Positions 25,419-33,981 of a DNA stretch of 64,000 nucleotides are shown one piece after another. Position numbers and translations under genes: made by a program. Source of the DNA: Jeotgalibacillus sp. R-1-5s-1 (lineage in GTDB: Bacteria; Bacillota; Bacilli; Bacillales; Jeotgalibacillaceae); contig NZ_SORW01000046.1 in NCBI RefSeq assembly GCF_004405105.1, forward strand, positions 62,001-126,000, read 5' to 3'. The notes below the pieces were generated by a model, which worked only from the letters and a program-made list of their open reading frames with translations, did not search any database and was not told the origin of the DNA. The first letter of the stretch is position 1. Every line of letters begins with the position of its first letter.

Positions 25419-25663
25419 AGATCGAGTCAGTTTTACTTTACATATAATCGATCAAAGAGATGCGCCAAAAAAAGATATGCAATTTAAAAATACTCTTGAT
25501 CATCTACCTGTCAAACCCCTTACCTGAATAGCCTGAGTCACCTTAATCATATTTTCTCCGAAAACATCATGACTACACATTAAGTTTCCAATTCAAATTT
25601 CGTTAATCATTTGGTTAAAATCAGATCAAATGGAGAACCTACTATTGAATGGAGGTGTTGATC

Positions 25664-26110
25664 ATGACACATTTAAAATTATTTGCCTTAAAGTTTGTTG
25701 CGACTCTTATCGTCCTAGGTATCATCTTAAGCGCAGGGTTTGATGTATCATTTCAAAGCGTATTTTATATTACCCTTGTCTTAACTGTAGTTGCCTATCT
25801 GGTCGGCGATTTATTAATTTTGTCTAAAACGAATAACTCTGTAGCAACTTTTGCAGATTTCATTCTTGCCTTTGCAGTTATTTATTTTATGACAGATGCT
25901 CTGACCGTTGGTGATGATGTTTTAATGGCTACCGCAATATCAACAGTCTCACTGGTTATCTTTGAATACTTTTTCCACCAATCAGTCGCCAGAAGTTTAG
26001 ATCATGAAAAAAAGACGAATAGCGCAGTCAATGAAAGAACGCATGTATCAAATCAATTTCAGACAGAGACTTCAACAGAATTGTATCCTACTGACACGGA
26101 CAAAAAATAA
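25664..26110 (+). CDS. DUF2512 (YndM-like) membrane protein
   Basis: A 148-residue protein with four hydrophobic helices in the first 100 residues and a polar tail. The opening MTHLKLFALKFVATLIVLGI and VAYLVGDLLILSKTNN match DUF2512/YndM proteins of Bacillus, some of which are sporulation-linked; function unknown. ATG at 25664 after GGAGGTG. Confidence 0.82.
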   Translation: MTHLKLFALKFVATLIVLGIILSAGFDVSFQSVFYITLVLTVVAYLVGDLLILSKTNNSVATFADFILAFAVIYFMTDALTVGDDVLMATAISTVSLVIFEYFFHQSVARSLDHEKKTNSAVNERTHVSNQFQTETSTELYPTDTDKK

Positions 26111-26302
26111 AGAGACACCATGTCCTTCATAAACAGCTATCAGAAGTTTTATCATGTAAAAGAACTTTAATACAATGCCAAACCTTCAAAACCTGATGCT
26201 GCTTATGCTAAGAAACCCCAGTAGAAAATTAGTGGTAAGTACTGTGAGATGTCTGCCATGATGCAATATCTGTTTCAAGGTTGGAATTGTCGTACAGAAA
26301 AC

Positions 26303-26333
26303 AAATCCAGAGTCCTTACTCTGGATTTTTTAC
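26303..26333 (+). terminator. Intrinsic terminator
   Basis: aaatccagagt / actctggattt hairpin followed by T residues, about 190 bases after the DUF2512 stop. Confidence 0.75.
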
Positions 26334-26377
26334 TTATCACGCTTCCTAATAAGATCAAATGCACTTAATTGAAGACA

Positions 26378-26412
26378 CAGTAGACTTTAGGGATAGACCC
26401 TTCCTCTACACT
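26378..26412. repeat. Palindromic GTCTGTCCC repeat, copy 15 (last before a 21.7-kb gap)
   Basis: agtagactttagggatagac followed by ccttcctctacact. It follows the AAA ATPase stop codon. Confidence 0.8.
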
Positions 26413-26415
26413 CCT

Positions 26416-27180
26416 CTACTCCTCCTGAAACAAATGGTGCAATATCCGGTCTTTGTCTTCAAAAAATTGTTTTGTAAGGGAGTAGTGCTGTGTTTCTTCT
26501 AACGCTGGTTCGCTGATTCCTTCCGGGGTGAGCTGAATGATTTTGGCTTGCGGATAGGACATGATAATCGGGGAATGGGTGGAGATGATGAATTGTGACC
26601 CCTGGTGAACCAGTTCGTTGATTCTGGTCAGCATCGACATCTGCCTTAATGGCGACAGGGCAGCTTCCGGCTCATCGATAATGTATAGACCTTTCCCCTG
26701 AAAACGTTCGATAAAAGCTGCGAAAAAGGACTCGCCATGAGACTGCTTATGCAGTGACTTCCCCCCATAGGAATCAATAATCCTCGGACCAAACGACTGT
26801 TCCCGATCTAAATGTTCAATATTCGTGGCAACGTTATAAAACGTTTCAGCCCGAAAGAAAAAGTGATCCTTCGCCCGGTTCACTCCTTTTTTCAAACGAA
26901 GATATTCATCCAGTTTCGAGTGTGAATCATAGCTTGAAAACCTGAAATTCAGCGAACCACCTTCAGGATTAAATCCAAAAGCAACCGCAATTCCTTCCAG
27001 CAACGTTGACTTCCCCATCCCATTTTCACCGACAATGAACGTCACGTTCGGGTGAAACAGTAACTCATCCAAATTCCGAATCACTGGCAGATTAAGCGGA
27101 AACTCACCAAAAGAAGAGATCTCATCACGCTTTAAGTAAACGGATCTTATATATTGAGAATCGTAACTTAGTTTTGTCAT
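26416..27180 (-). CDS. AAA/ABC-type ATPase, RecF/OLD-like
   Basis: A 254-residue ATPase. Walker A GENGMGKST (about residue 51-59), SHGESFFAAF as degenerate signature, and Walker B GLYIIDEPEAALSP near 166, followed by FIISTHSPI. This is the compact AAA_15/21-type ATPase without a TOPRIM nuclease. Such stand-alone proteins occur both as housekeeping genes and in defence loci. ATG at 27180 follows GGAGGTG; the longer reading to 27210 lacks a site. Confidence 0.82.
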   Translation of the reverse strand: MTKLSYDSQYIRSVYLKRDEISSFGEFPLNLPVIRNLDELLFHPNVTFIVGENGMGKSTLLEGIAVAFGFNPEGGSLNFRFSSYDSHSKLDEYLRLKKGVNRAKDHFFFRAETFYNVATNIEHLDREQSFGPRIIDSYGGKSLHKQSHGESFFAAFIERFQGKGLYIIDEPEAALSPLRQMSMLTRINELVHQGSQFIISTHSPIIMSYPQAKIIQLTPEGISEPALEETQHYSLTKQFFEDKDRILHHLFQEE

Positions 27181-27211
27181 GAGTTCACCTCCAATTAATA
27201 GGCTAAACAAA

Positions 27212-28063
27212 TTAGATTTTCAGAAGTATATTTAAGTCCTTATAAGAACCCACTTTATTAATTTTTACTTTCTTTAAAGCTTTGTCCAATTTACTTTTAC
27301 TAAAGTGACAGTTTTTGAGAAGTATTAAGAAAATACTTATCCTCTCTTTAAATTTATTTCCTAAACGATTTCTAATTTTTATATGGATCAATATTTTTTC
27401 ATAGTAAGTTAATTCTCGAACAACAATAAGCAAAGGTACATAGAATAGTAGCAAAAGTTCTAAAAACATCTTTTTCCAGAAAATACTTTGCATTATATCA
27501 TTTATATTATTGAAAAAGAGATTAAATGAAAATACAATAACACTTATTACAATAAATGCTAATATCCAATTTAAAATTTTTTTTATCAGATTGAAGTTCG
27601 GATTATTGTCAGAAATAGCAATTAACATATTCAATACAAATATTATTAAGATTATTATTAATTCTAAGATTATATTAAAGGTATATTCATTTATTATAAA
27701 AAGTGGAATGATACTAAACTTTATAATCCCTTTAGCTATCTGAGTGATTTCAATTTGATCAAATTTTGTTGCGACTCTAAAAATCATTGGAAACAAAGCA
27801 AATATTAAAATTTTTGAATAATCCTTGATAAGCCCTATATTATTTATGAATTCTACCTTAATTAAAAGATAAAACATGCACACAATATAACTTAAAGAAA
27901 ACAGCATTATTGGATGGAGGATTAGCTGGATTATTTGTTTTGGTAAACTTAAAAATGAGTTACTTTTCTTATTCTTATATAAAATAAATATAACTATTAA
28001 GAAAAACACAATCGTCCAAATGATAATTGCCCATTCTCTTGTATTGAATAATATTTTTCTCAC
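27212..28063 (-). CDS. AT-rich multi-pass membrane protein of unknown function
   Basis: A 283-residue protein with about seven hydrophobic segments spread over residues 10-225 and a basic, soluble C-terminal tail. The gene is far more A+T rich than its neighbours, with Ile, Asn and Lys codons dominating, which indicates acquisition from another source. The GTG at 28063 has no clear ribosome site, so the start is uncertain. No family recognised; position between an ATPase and nuclease-like genes suggests a role in that group. Confidence 0.6.
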   Translation of the reverse strand: MRKILFNTREWAIIIWTIVFFLIVIFILYKNKKSNSFLSLPKQIIQLILHPIMLFSLSYIVCMFYLLIKVEFINNIGLIKDYSKILIFALFPMIFRVATKFDQIEITQIAKGIIKFSIIPLFIINEYTFNIILELIIILIIFVLNMLIAISDNNPNFNLIKKILNWILAFIVISVIVFSFNLFFNNINDIMQSIFWKKMFLELLLLFYVPLLIVVRELTYYEKILIHIKIRNRLGNKFKERISIFLILLKNCHFSKSKLDKALKKVKINKVGSYKDLNILLKI

Positions 28064-28138
28064 CTCATTTTAAGATATTCTTCGTGTTATAAAATTTCAT
28101 AAATGAATTAAAACAACGATTGATCACGTTCCAATTTA

Positions 28139-28729
28139 TCAAATAAACAACACCCCAAACCCCTCAAAAATCTTCTCCGAAATATCCTCCGGACTATTCA
28201 CTTCCAACAACGGAATCTCTATCGCCACTGCCTTTTCTAAACCCCAGTACTTTTCTTTACCTTTTTCATTAGTCTCGCTGAACCACTGCCCATCCTTTTT
28301 GTTAATTTTGAAGAATTTATCTATGCGGAACGGATCCCAGAATACCCAATGATCTGATGTAGATGGAGTCCTTGTCCAACTGGTATAATCGAATTTGTAT
28401 TTAACGAGTGAAATAGCCGGGATATTTTCGCTGCCTTCGAGATCTACTTCAATTCCAAACACATCTCCGTTATTCATGTTAGGTAAATGACTTAGTGGTA
28501 TGCCATCATCTTTTTGATACAATTTAATGAAATTACTGGTCAGCCAGCCTTCTGAGTGAGAGTCGGACTTCCAGCGTAAAAATCTAGGCGTCATCGAGAT
28601 GAATCCCTGCTCCTCTCCCACTCTGTCCATTTCTGAAAACAGTACATTTAGATTTTTATACGTTTCCTGTAATACATGAACTGCATTTGAAATGTTTGAT
28701 CCGATTTCAGCTCTTGATTTTGTAGACAT
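28139..28729 (-). CDS. Hypothetical protein coupled to a PD-(D/E)XK protein
   Basis: A 196-residue soluble protein with no recognised domain; an N-terminal helical segment precedes a mixed region rich in Trp and aromatic residues. The ATG at 28729 follows AAGGAG and lies inside the end of the upstream nuclease-like gene (23-base overlap), so the two proteins are probably made together and may interact. Confidence 0.7.
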   Translation of the reverse strand: MSTKSRAEIGSNISNAVHVLQETYKNLNVLFSEMDRVGEEQGFISMTPRFLRWKSDSHSEGWLTSNFIKLYQKDDGIPLSHLPNMNNGDVFGIEVDLEGSENIPAISLVKYKFDYTSWTRTPSTSDHWVFWDPFRIDKFFKINKKDGQWFSETNEKGKEKYWGLEKAVAIEIPLLEVNSPEDISEKIFEGFGVLFI

Positions 28730-29501
28730 AGTTTTTCTCCTTCTCAACATGTTCGGCAGGCCAGCTCCAATCCTTCTGTGTACTGACATTCCGTTCTATA
28801 TGAAATGTATAATGATCCTTTGAAACAATTATGTCGGCCTTCGTGTACAACAGACCCCTAAACCTTTTTAGACCCTTTTTCAAAAGTAGATTTCTTAAAT
28901 CTTCAATGATCAATTGCTGTCCCTGATTTAGTGGATCCAAATCCATCCGAGTCAGTGACTCATGAATATCCTCCCAATTTAAAAATCCAAACTTTACACC
29001 AGGAGCAATAATCGATCGATTTTCCATTGACTCTCTCACTTCTTTCATCATGGCAAAAGGAGCGAGGAAAATCAGATAAACGGGTCTTCCTTCAGAAACT
29101 CGCTCCAGCATCCTTGCGTAACGTGCCAGCTGATGGACACTGACTGTATGATCCACAGCACCCGTGTCCATTTCATCCTCTGATGAAATCCCACTCAAAT
29201 ACTTAACCTCAATACCAACCATCAGATCCTCAAAGGAAAGTAGTAAATCAATCTCCCCTTCAATATCACGGGGCCAGAAATTCCACACAGCCGGAAATCC
29301 TGTATAACGATTTAGGATTGCACGCCAAAAATCCTTCGGCTCATTTTCACTAAACTCAACCTGCTCTAAAAGATTTTTCATGCCCAGTTCAAACGGTAAA
29401 TAACGCAGTGCACCAAAAAAATCCCCCGTCAGCTTGTCTTCCAACCGATCTGATAAATTGCTCCCGGATTGCGAAATTTTGTTATGAATCTCTGCTAACA
29501 A
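28707..29501 (-). CDS. PD-(D/E)XK nuclease-like protein
   Basis: A 264-residue protein from a TTG start (29501) seven bases after GGAGG. The core of a restriction-endonuclease fold is visible: a helix with Glu21, then EIDLLL with Asp85 and GIEVKY with Glu98 and Lys100. That is the D-(X)n-E-X-K metal site of PD-(D/E)XK enzymes. It is the first gene of a pair with the hypothetical protein at 28139-28729. The function may be nucleic-acid cleavage in defence, but this is inference. Confidence 0.72.
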   Translation of the reverse strand: MLAEIHNKISQSGSNLSDRLEDKLTGDFFGALRYLPFELGMKNLLEQVEFSENEPKDFWRAILNRYTGFPAVWNFWPRDIEGEIDLLLSFEDLMVGIEVKYLSGISSEDEMDTGAVDHTVSVHQLARYARMLERVSEGRPVYLIFLAPFAMMKEVRESMENRSIIAPGVKFGFLNWEDIHESLTRMDLDPLNQGQQLIIEDLRNLLLKKGLKRFRGLLYTKADIIVSKDHYTFHIERNVSTQKDWSWPAEHVEKEKNYVYKIKS

Positions 29502-29683
29502 GAAGCCACCTCCTATGCAAAACAAGATTAAATCTACAAAAATAGCATTTTGAAAATATAACATTATTTTCTTATTATATCCGACTTTAGATTTATTTTG
29601 TGGTAAAATTTGATTAATACTTGTTGGTAATAGATTTACATATATACCTGCAGCAGTATTAATATATTTCAGGAGGAATGGAT

Positions 29684-30766
29684 ATGGAACAGTTTGCTGA
29701 TCAAATCAAGATCATTGCAAAGAGGATTGAGAAAATCAAGGGCAATATCTCTACAGAAGAATCAACAAAAACGAGTTTAATTCTGCCTTTCTTTCAGGCT
29801 CTTGGCTACGACATTTTTGATCCGTCAGAATTCACACCTGAATTCATCGCGGATGTCGGAATTAAAAAAGGCGAAAAAGTAGACTATGCCATCATGAATG
29901 ATGGTCAGCCTGTCATACTAATTGAAGCGAAGTCAGTCGCTGAAAAATTGTCCAAGCATGATTCCCAGCTATTCCGTTACTTTGGCACGACAGCTGCTAA
30001 GTTTGCCATTCTGACAAATGGTCTTATTTATCGTTTCTACACAGATTTAGAAGAACAGAACAAAATGGACTCTGCCCCTTTCTTTGAAATTAACCTGGAA
30101 GATCTAAAAGAACCCCACATCGTTGAGCTCGCAAAATTCCGCAAAGACAGCTTTGATCTTGAGAAAATCTTCACCACTGCTTCTGATCTGAAATATCTTA
30201 ATAAAGTAAAATCATTTCTATACGAACAATGGGAAAATCCAACTGAGGATTTTATCAAATACATTGTTGGAGCAATATATGATGGGATGAAAACAAAAAA
30301 CACACTTGAAAAATTCGAACCTATCATAAAGAAATCATTCAGCCAATTTATTAATGAGCAAGTAAATGAAAAATTAAGTAAAGCATTGAAATCTACGACA
30401 GCAACAGATCAGGCCAGTCAGGAAGCAGCTGTTACCGCATTGCCAGATCACTCACCAATCGACACTCCAACTGAACCACTCATTATAACAACTGAAGACG
30501 AGATTCAGGGCTATACAGTCGTCAAAGTGATCGCTAGCGAAGTCATTGACGCAGACCGTGTATTTTATCGTGACAATCAGAGTTATTTCAATGTACTTCT
30601 TGACGATAACATTCGTAAATGGATCGTCAGACTCGAACTCGACCGTGCTAAAAAGACAATCAGCTTTAATGATGAAGACAAAGCAAAGGTTCAGATCGAG
30701 AAGGTCACAGATGTGTTGAAATATAGAGACAGAATTTTAAATGTGATTCAGAAGTTTGAAGGGTAA
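29684..30766 (+). CDS. HsdR N-terminal-like (type I restriction R-subunit N-domain) protein
   Basis: A 360-residue protein. Residues 20-130 match the N-terminal nuclease domain of type I restriction R subunits: EESTKTSLILPFFQALGYD, then VDYAIMNDGQPVILIEAKS with Asp67, Glu81 and Lys83 as the PD-(D/E)XK triad. No helicase motor and no HsdM/HsdS genes are present. The C-terminal 100 residues are a separate unknown domain. ATG at 29684 with AGGAGG seven bases upstream. Divergent from the nuclease-like pair. Confidence 0.8.
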   Translation: MEQFADQIKIIAKRIEKIKGNISTEESTKTSLILPFFQALGYDIFDPSEFTPEFIADVGIKKGEKVDYAIMNDGQPVILIEAKSVAEKLSKHDSQLFRYFGTTAAKFAILTNGLIYRFYTDLEEQNKMDSAPFFEINLEDLKEPHIVELAKFRKDSFDLEKIFTTASDLKYLNKVKSFLYEQWENPTEDFIKYIVGAIYDGMKTKNTLEKFEPIIKKSFSQFINEQVNEKLSKALKSTTATDQASQEAAVTALPDHSPIDTPTEPLIITTEDEIQGYTVVKVIASEVIDADRVFYRDNQSYFNVLLDDNIRKWIVRLELDRAKKTISFNDEDKAKVQIEKVTDVLKYRDRILNVIQKFEG

Positions 30767-30805
30767 AGAAAGATCTATTGAATTCATTTTCTAAGGGGAC
30801 TTGTA

Positions 30806-31027
30806 ATGGAAATCACTGATCAAATATCATCTATATTCAACGAGATAGGCATTAGAATCATTTATCTAGTGCTAGTAATAGGATTTGCATATGTAGTATC
30901 TTTTCTTTTATTAAAGCTTTTTAGAGCCCCTGCCTTATTATGCCGGTTAGTATCGGCTGTTGTAACTGGATTTATTGGATATCAATACTTTATAAATGTT
31001 TATTTGCCATCTTTACAGACAATCTAA
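30806..31027 (+). CDS. Small membrane protein
   Basis: A 73-residue protein with hydrophobic stretches at about 15-35 and 43-60. The ATG at 30806 follows AAGGGGAC. Unknown family; 39 bases after the HsdR-like gene on the same strand. Confidence 0.55.
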   Translation: MEITDQISSIFNEIGIRIIYLVLVIGFAYVVSFLLLKLFRAPALLCRLVSAVVTGFIGYQYFINVYLPSLQTI

Positions 31028-31069
31028 TTTGATGCAGTACTATTAAATGCTAAATGATCTTTTCAACAC

Positions 31070-31110
31070 AGCTCAAAACCCCCGCTTTTCATCCAGGCAG
31101 GGGTTTTAAT
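31070..31110 (+). terminator. Intrinsic terminator
   Basis: aaaacccccgc and gcaggggtttt pair over an 11-base loop, downstream of the small membrane protein gene. Confidence 0.65.
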
Positions 31111-31210
31111 CATTCCATATTCAAAATACGTGTACCGCTAAACCAAGATTCCCAAATCCTTTTCGCCAATCGAATGATTCGGTATTTGCGTCCTCACGAT
31201 TCGGTGTAAC
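31102..31210. repeat. Second dispersed repeat family, copy A
   Basis: Shares the order ccaagatt...ttcgccaa...cgaatgattc...cgtcc...gattc with the copy at 41102-41206; roughly 70 percent alike by eye over about 100 bases, same orientation. Confidence 0.6.
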
Positions 31211-31292
31211 TGTATTTTTCTAATACCAATTGAAACACTTCTATTGAAATTAAATAATCAAATAAAGCGGGAATTGTTACAAATCAGTTCAT

Positions 31293-31356
31293 AAAAAAAC
31301 ACCTTTCTTTGATGTTGATTTGGTCGCTTAACATCGAATAAGAAAGGTGTTTTTTT
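31293..31356 (-). terminator. Long terminator-like hairpin after the alpha/beta hydrolase gene
   Basis: aaaaaaacacctttctt pairs with aagaaaggtgttttttt, with an inner tgatgtt/aacatcg stem. Confidence 0.75.
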
Positions 31357-31429
31357 GGTAAATAAATTTAATTAAAGATGCGTTTGCTGTTCAAAAACTT
31401 TAGTTACAGGGTGAAATGAATTGTTTTCA

Positions 31430-32287
31430 TTACAGTCGGTCTTGCAAAAACTGTTTAATTAAATTTGCGCTTGTTTTCAAATCTTCTTCTAATGGGAAAT
31501 GTCCAGTGTTCAATAAATGTACTTCGCAATCATTAATATCCCTCTGAAATGCTAAAGCACCTTCAGGTCCGAAAAACATATCATTTTTTCCCCATATAGC
31601 TAGTGTAGGCGGCTGATATGTTCTGAAAAATTTCTGCCAGTTTGGATACTGTTTTACGTTGTTTCTATAGTCATATTGCAAAGCGAGTTGTATTTCGTCA
31701 TTTCCGGCACGATCCAAAACAAACTGGTCCATATTCCAAGCGTCCGGACTAATATGCTCAGGTTCACGAGTACCGTTTGTATATTGATGCTTTGTAAAGT
31801 CTGCCGATAAAAGGAATTTGATATTATCCTTATTTTCCTGGTTAGGATTTTCCCAATATGTGCGAACAGGGTCCCAGGCTGACATTAAACCCTCCTCATA
31901 GGCATTTCCATTTTGGGTTACAATGGCCTGAATGCGCTCAGGGTGTTCGCATGCCAGCCTGAACCCTACTGGAGCACCATAATCGTGTACGTAAATACTG
32001 AATTTCTCCAAGTTTAATTGCTCGACAAACTCATTCATGAGAAGGGCATAGTTACTAAACGTGTATTCGAATTCATTTATTTCTGGCTGGTCGCTATTCC
32101 CGAAACCTGGATAATCTGGTGCTACAACATGAAATTCTTCCATTAATTCCGGTATTAAGTTTCTATACATATGCGAAGAGGAAGGAAAACCATGAAGCAA
32201 CAAAATGGTTGGATTTTCTTTTAGACCGGCTTCTCGATAAAAGATATTAACACCCTTAACAACAACTTTTTTGTGATTTACTAACAT
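31430..32287 (-). CDS. Alpha/beta hydrolase (haloalkane dehalogenase/epoxide hydrolase-like)
   Basis: A 285-residue alpha/beta hydrolase. The oxyanion region is LLHGFPSSSHMY, the nucleophile is the Asp in VHDYGAPVG (about residue 101), and the catalytic His is in NTGHFPLEE (about 262). An Asp nucleophile points to dehalogenase or epoxide hydrolase chemistry instead of a Ser esterase. Start ATG at 32287 with GAGGTGG. Divergent from the CGNR regulator gene, which probably controls it. Confidence 0.85.
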   Translation of the reverse strand: MLVNHKKVVVKGVNIFYREAGLKENPTILLLHGFPSSSHMYRNLIPELMEEFHVVAPDYPGFGNSDQPEINEFEYTFSNYALLMNEFVEQLNLEKFSIYVHDYGAPVGFRLACEHPERIQAIVTQNGNAYEEGLMSAWDPVRTYWENPNQENKDNIKFLLSADFTKHQYTNGTREPEHISPDAWNMDQFVLDRAGNDEIQLALQYDYRNNVKQYPNWQKFFRTYQPPTLAIWGKNDMFFGPEGALAFQRDINDCEVHLLNTGHFPLEEDLKTSANLIKQFLQDRL

Positions 32288-32375
32288 ATTACCACCTCAT
32301 AAATTTGAATTTTGAACTCCTAAAAGAGTCGATTGAATTTAGAGCACCCTATTCACAAGCCTTTAAACTAAATTG

Positions 32376-32461
32376 TATAACCATTAAAATTCTTTTTAGA
32401 AGTTACAAAAAACAATACATTAATTTTTATAACTTGTCAAAAAATTTTTAGTGGTTATAAT
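32376..32461. promoter_or_regulatory. Divergent control region with nested dyads
   Basis: Arms tataaccattaaaa (32376-32389) and ttttagtggttata (32446-32459) differ at one pair; an inner pair aagttacaaaaa / tttttataactt is nested. TTGTCA (32434-32439) and TATAAT (32456-32461), 16 apart, form the plus-strand promoter; the right arm overlaps the -10, as for an autorepressor. Confidence 0.6.
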
Positions 32462-32482
32462 TATGGAAGAGGTGATAAGTAT

Positions 32483-33067
32483 ATGGATAAATCAATATTA
32501 ACTTTAGGTGGACCTTCGTGGATAAACCTTGTCAATACAATTTACATCTCTAATAAACAAGAGATTGATATTTTAGCTAATGCATCAAGTGTGCTCCAAT
32601 GGATGAAGGAAAATAATCTAGTGCGAGAGTCTGATGTATTAGCTTTAGAAAAAAAGAAATTATTAGATTCATTAATCGTTGAGCTTCAATCAACCCGTAC
32701 TCTTTGTAACACCATATTGTCTGAGATAGAACAAAATAGAAAACTTTCGCTACGTACAACCAATAAAATAAAAAGTGCTGTTGAGAAATTGCAGGGCAGC
32801 CTAACCATTAATTCTGAAAGTGAAAAGTTGAAAATAACATTCCAAGGAAAAACAATTGAAGATCACATAATGTACGGCATTATGGATTCCATTATTAATA
32901 CTTTTGAAAACACCTCTCTTGAGCGTATTAGGAAGTGTAATCATGAAGAATGCAGACTCTATTTCGTTGATACATCTAAAGCAGGAAAAAGACGTTGGTG
33001 TAGCATGGAGTTGTGTGGAAACCGTAAAAAAGCAGCAGAGTTTTATTCGAAGAAAAAGAAAAAGTAA
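32483..33067 (+). CDS. CGNR zinc-finger (ABATE domain) transcriptional regulator
   Basis: A 194-residue protein. The N-terminal half has the ABATE-like ligand-binding layout; the C-terminal zinc finger reads CNHEECRLYFVDTSKAGKRRWC, interrupted here, ending CGNRKKAAEFY, with four Cys. Such regulators sense small stress molecules. ATG at 32483 with AGAGGTG. It faces away from the hydrolase gene; the intergenic dyads fit control of both. Confidence 0.85.
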   Translation: MDKSILTLGGPSWINLVNTIYISNKQEIDILANASSVLQWMKENNLVRESDVLALEKKKLLDSLIVELQSTRTLCNTILSEIEQNRKLSLRTTNKIKSAVEKLQGSLTINSESEKLKITFQGKTIEDHIMYGIMDSIINTFENTSLERIRKCNHEECRLYFVDTSKAGKRRWCSMELCGNRKKAAEFYSKKKKK

Positions 33068-33156
33068 TCCTGGTAACATTTTATATTTAAAGTAAGTTAA
33101 AAAATAGAACCACATCCGGTTAGTAGGTGATTGAAAAGATAGGTAAAATGATGCGA

Positions 33157-33192
33157 AAAGTCCGTGAGAAATCTTCTCACGGACTTTTTTTT
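33157..33192 (+). terminator. Terminator of the CGNR regulator gene
   Basis: aaaagtccgtgaga / tctcacggacttttttt hairpin. Confidence 0.88.
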
Positions 33193-33288
33193 GGCTGTAT
33201 TTATTAAAATGTTTTGGATGATGAAATGAAAAAGCGGGATGGGAACGTTTTCTTATATTACTAACGACAAACAGCCAAACTTACTATC

Positions 33289-33981
33289 TTAGTCATCAGT
33301 CATGACCTTTCGAAAACATATAAACGTAAACAATGCTGCACCGATGATCCAAGCAGTGAGTATACCTAATGGCATCCAAAAATTATTATCGTACAATTCG
33401 ATTGCTTGCATAATAGGGAACGTATTCGTGGTTCTAATGATAATACTGTCTTCCGCAAGCTGAAATGTAGCAATCATTGGCGTGAAACCAAACAGGAACA
33501 TGACTGGCATCAAATAACCGGATGTTGCTGCAAGCGATTTTGAAAATAGCCCAATACCGATCCCTACTAAAAGAAAGAATAGGAACATCAAAATAAGTCC
33601 AATGATCGCCCTGAAGTTCATAAGCGGTTCAATACCCACGATCATTAGAGAAACCATTAGAGAAATAGCTGTGATAATCCCTGTAACCAGACTTTTCCCA
33701 ATAATGATATCCAATAGCGAAGCAGGAGATTGTATCAAACCTCTCATTGTGTTCTTCTCATTTTCTTCGGCTATCATGCTCATCATGATACCTGATGTAA
33801 CCATTGAAAAAGTTGCCCCGGCAATTAAATATAGAAAAGCAATCGGAGGCTCCCCATCAACAGTCAAGGAGTAGATTAACGCGAGTAAGATATTACTTAC
33901 TGGTAACATCAACAACGCTATATTTCTCGGCAAATCTTTTAAGTCTTTTTCAAAAATAGCATGTATCCGTTGAACACTCAT
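33289..33981 (-). CDS. ABC-2 type transporter permease
   Basis: A 230-residue permease with six predicted helices and no large outer loop, typical of small ABC-2 exporters. It shares one base with the stop of the ATPase gene (33981), so the two are coupled. Substrate unknown; the neighbouring LytTR regulator suggests peptide or antibiotic-like cargo. Confidence 0.82.
   Translation of the reverse strand: MSVQRIHAIFEKDLKDLPRNIALLMLPVSNILLALIYSLTVDGEPPIAFLYLIAGATFSMVTSGIMMSMIAEENEKNTMRGLIQSPASLLDIIIGKSLVTGIITAISLMVSLMIVGIEPLMNFRAIIGLILMFLFFLLVGIGIGLFSKSLAATSGYLMPVMFLFGFTPMIATFQLAEDSIIIRTTNTFPIMQAIELYDNNFWMPLGILTAWIIGAALFTFICFRKVMTDD

Larger units (their letters stand above)
26111..26415. other. 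Gene-free stretch of 305 bp
   Basis: Holds a terminator (26303-26333) and repeat copy 15; no supported gene. Confidence 0.5.
31028..31429. other. Gene-free stretch of 402 bp
   Basis: Holds a terminator-like hairpin (31070-31110), a copy of the second repeat family (31102-31210) and a long hairpin (31293-31356). No gene seen. Confidence 0.6.
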
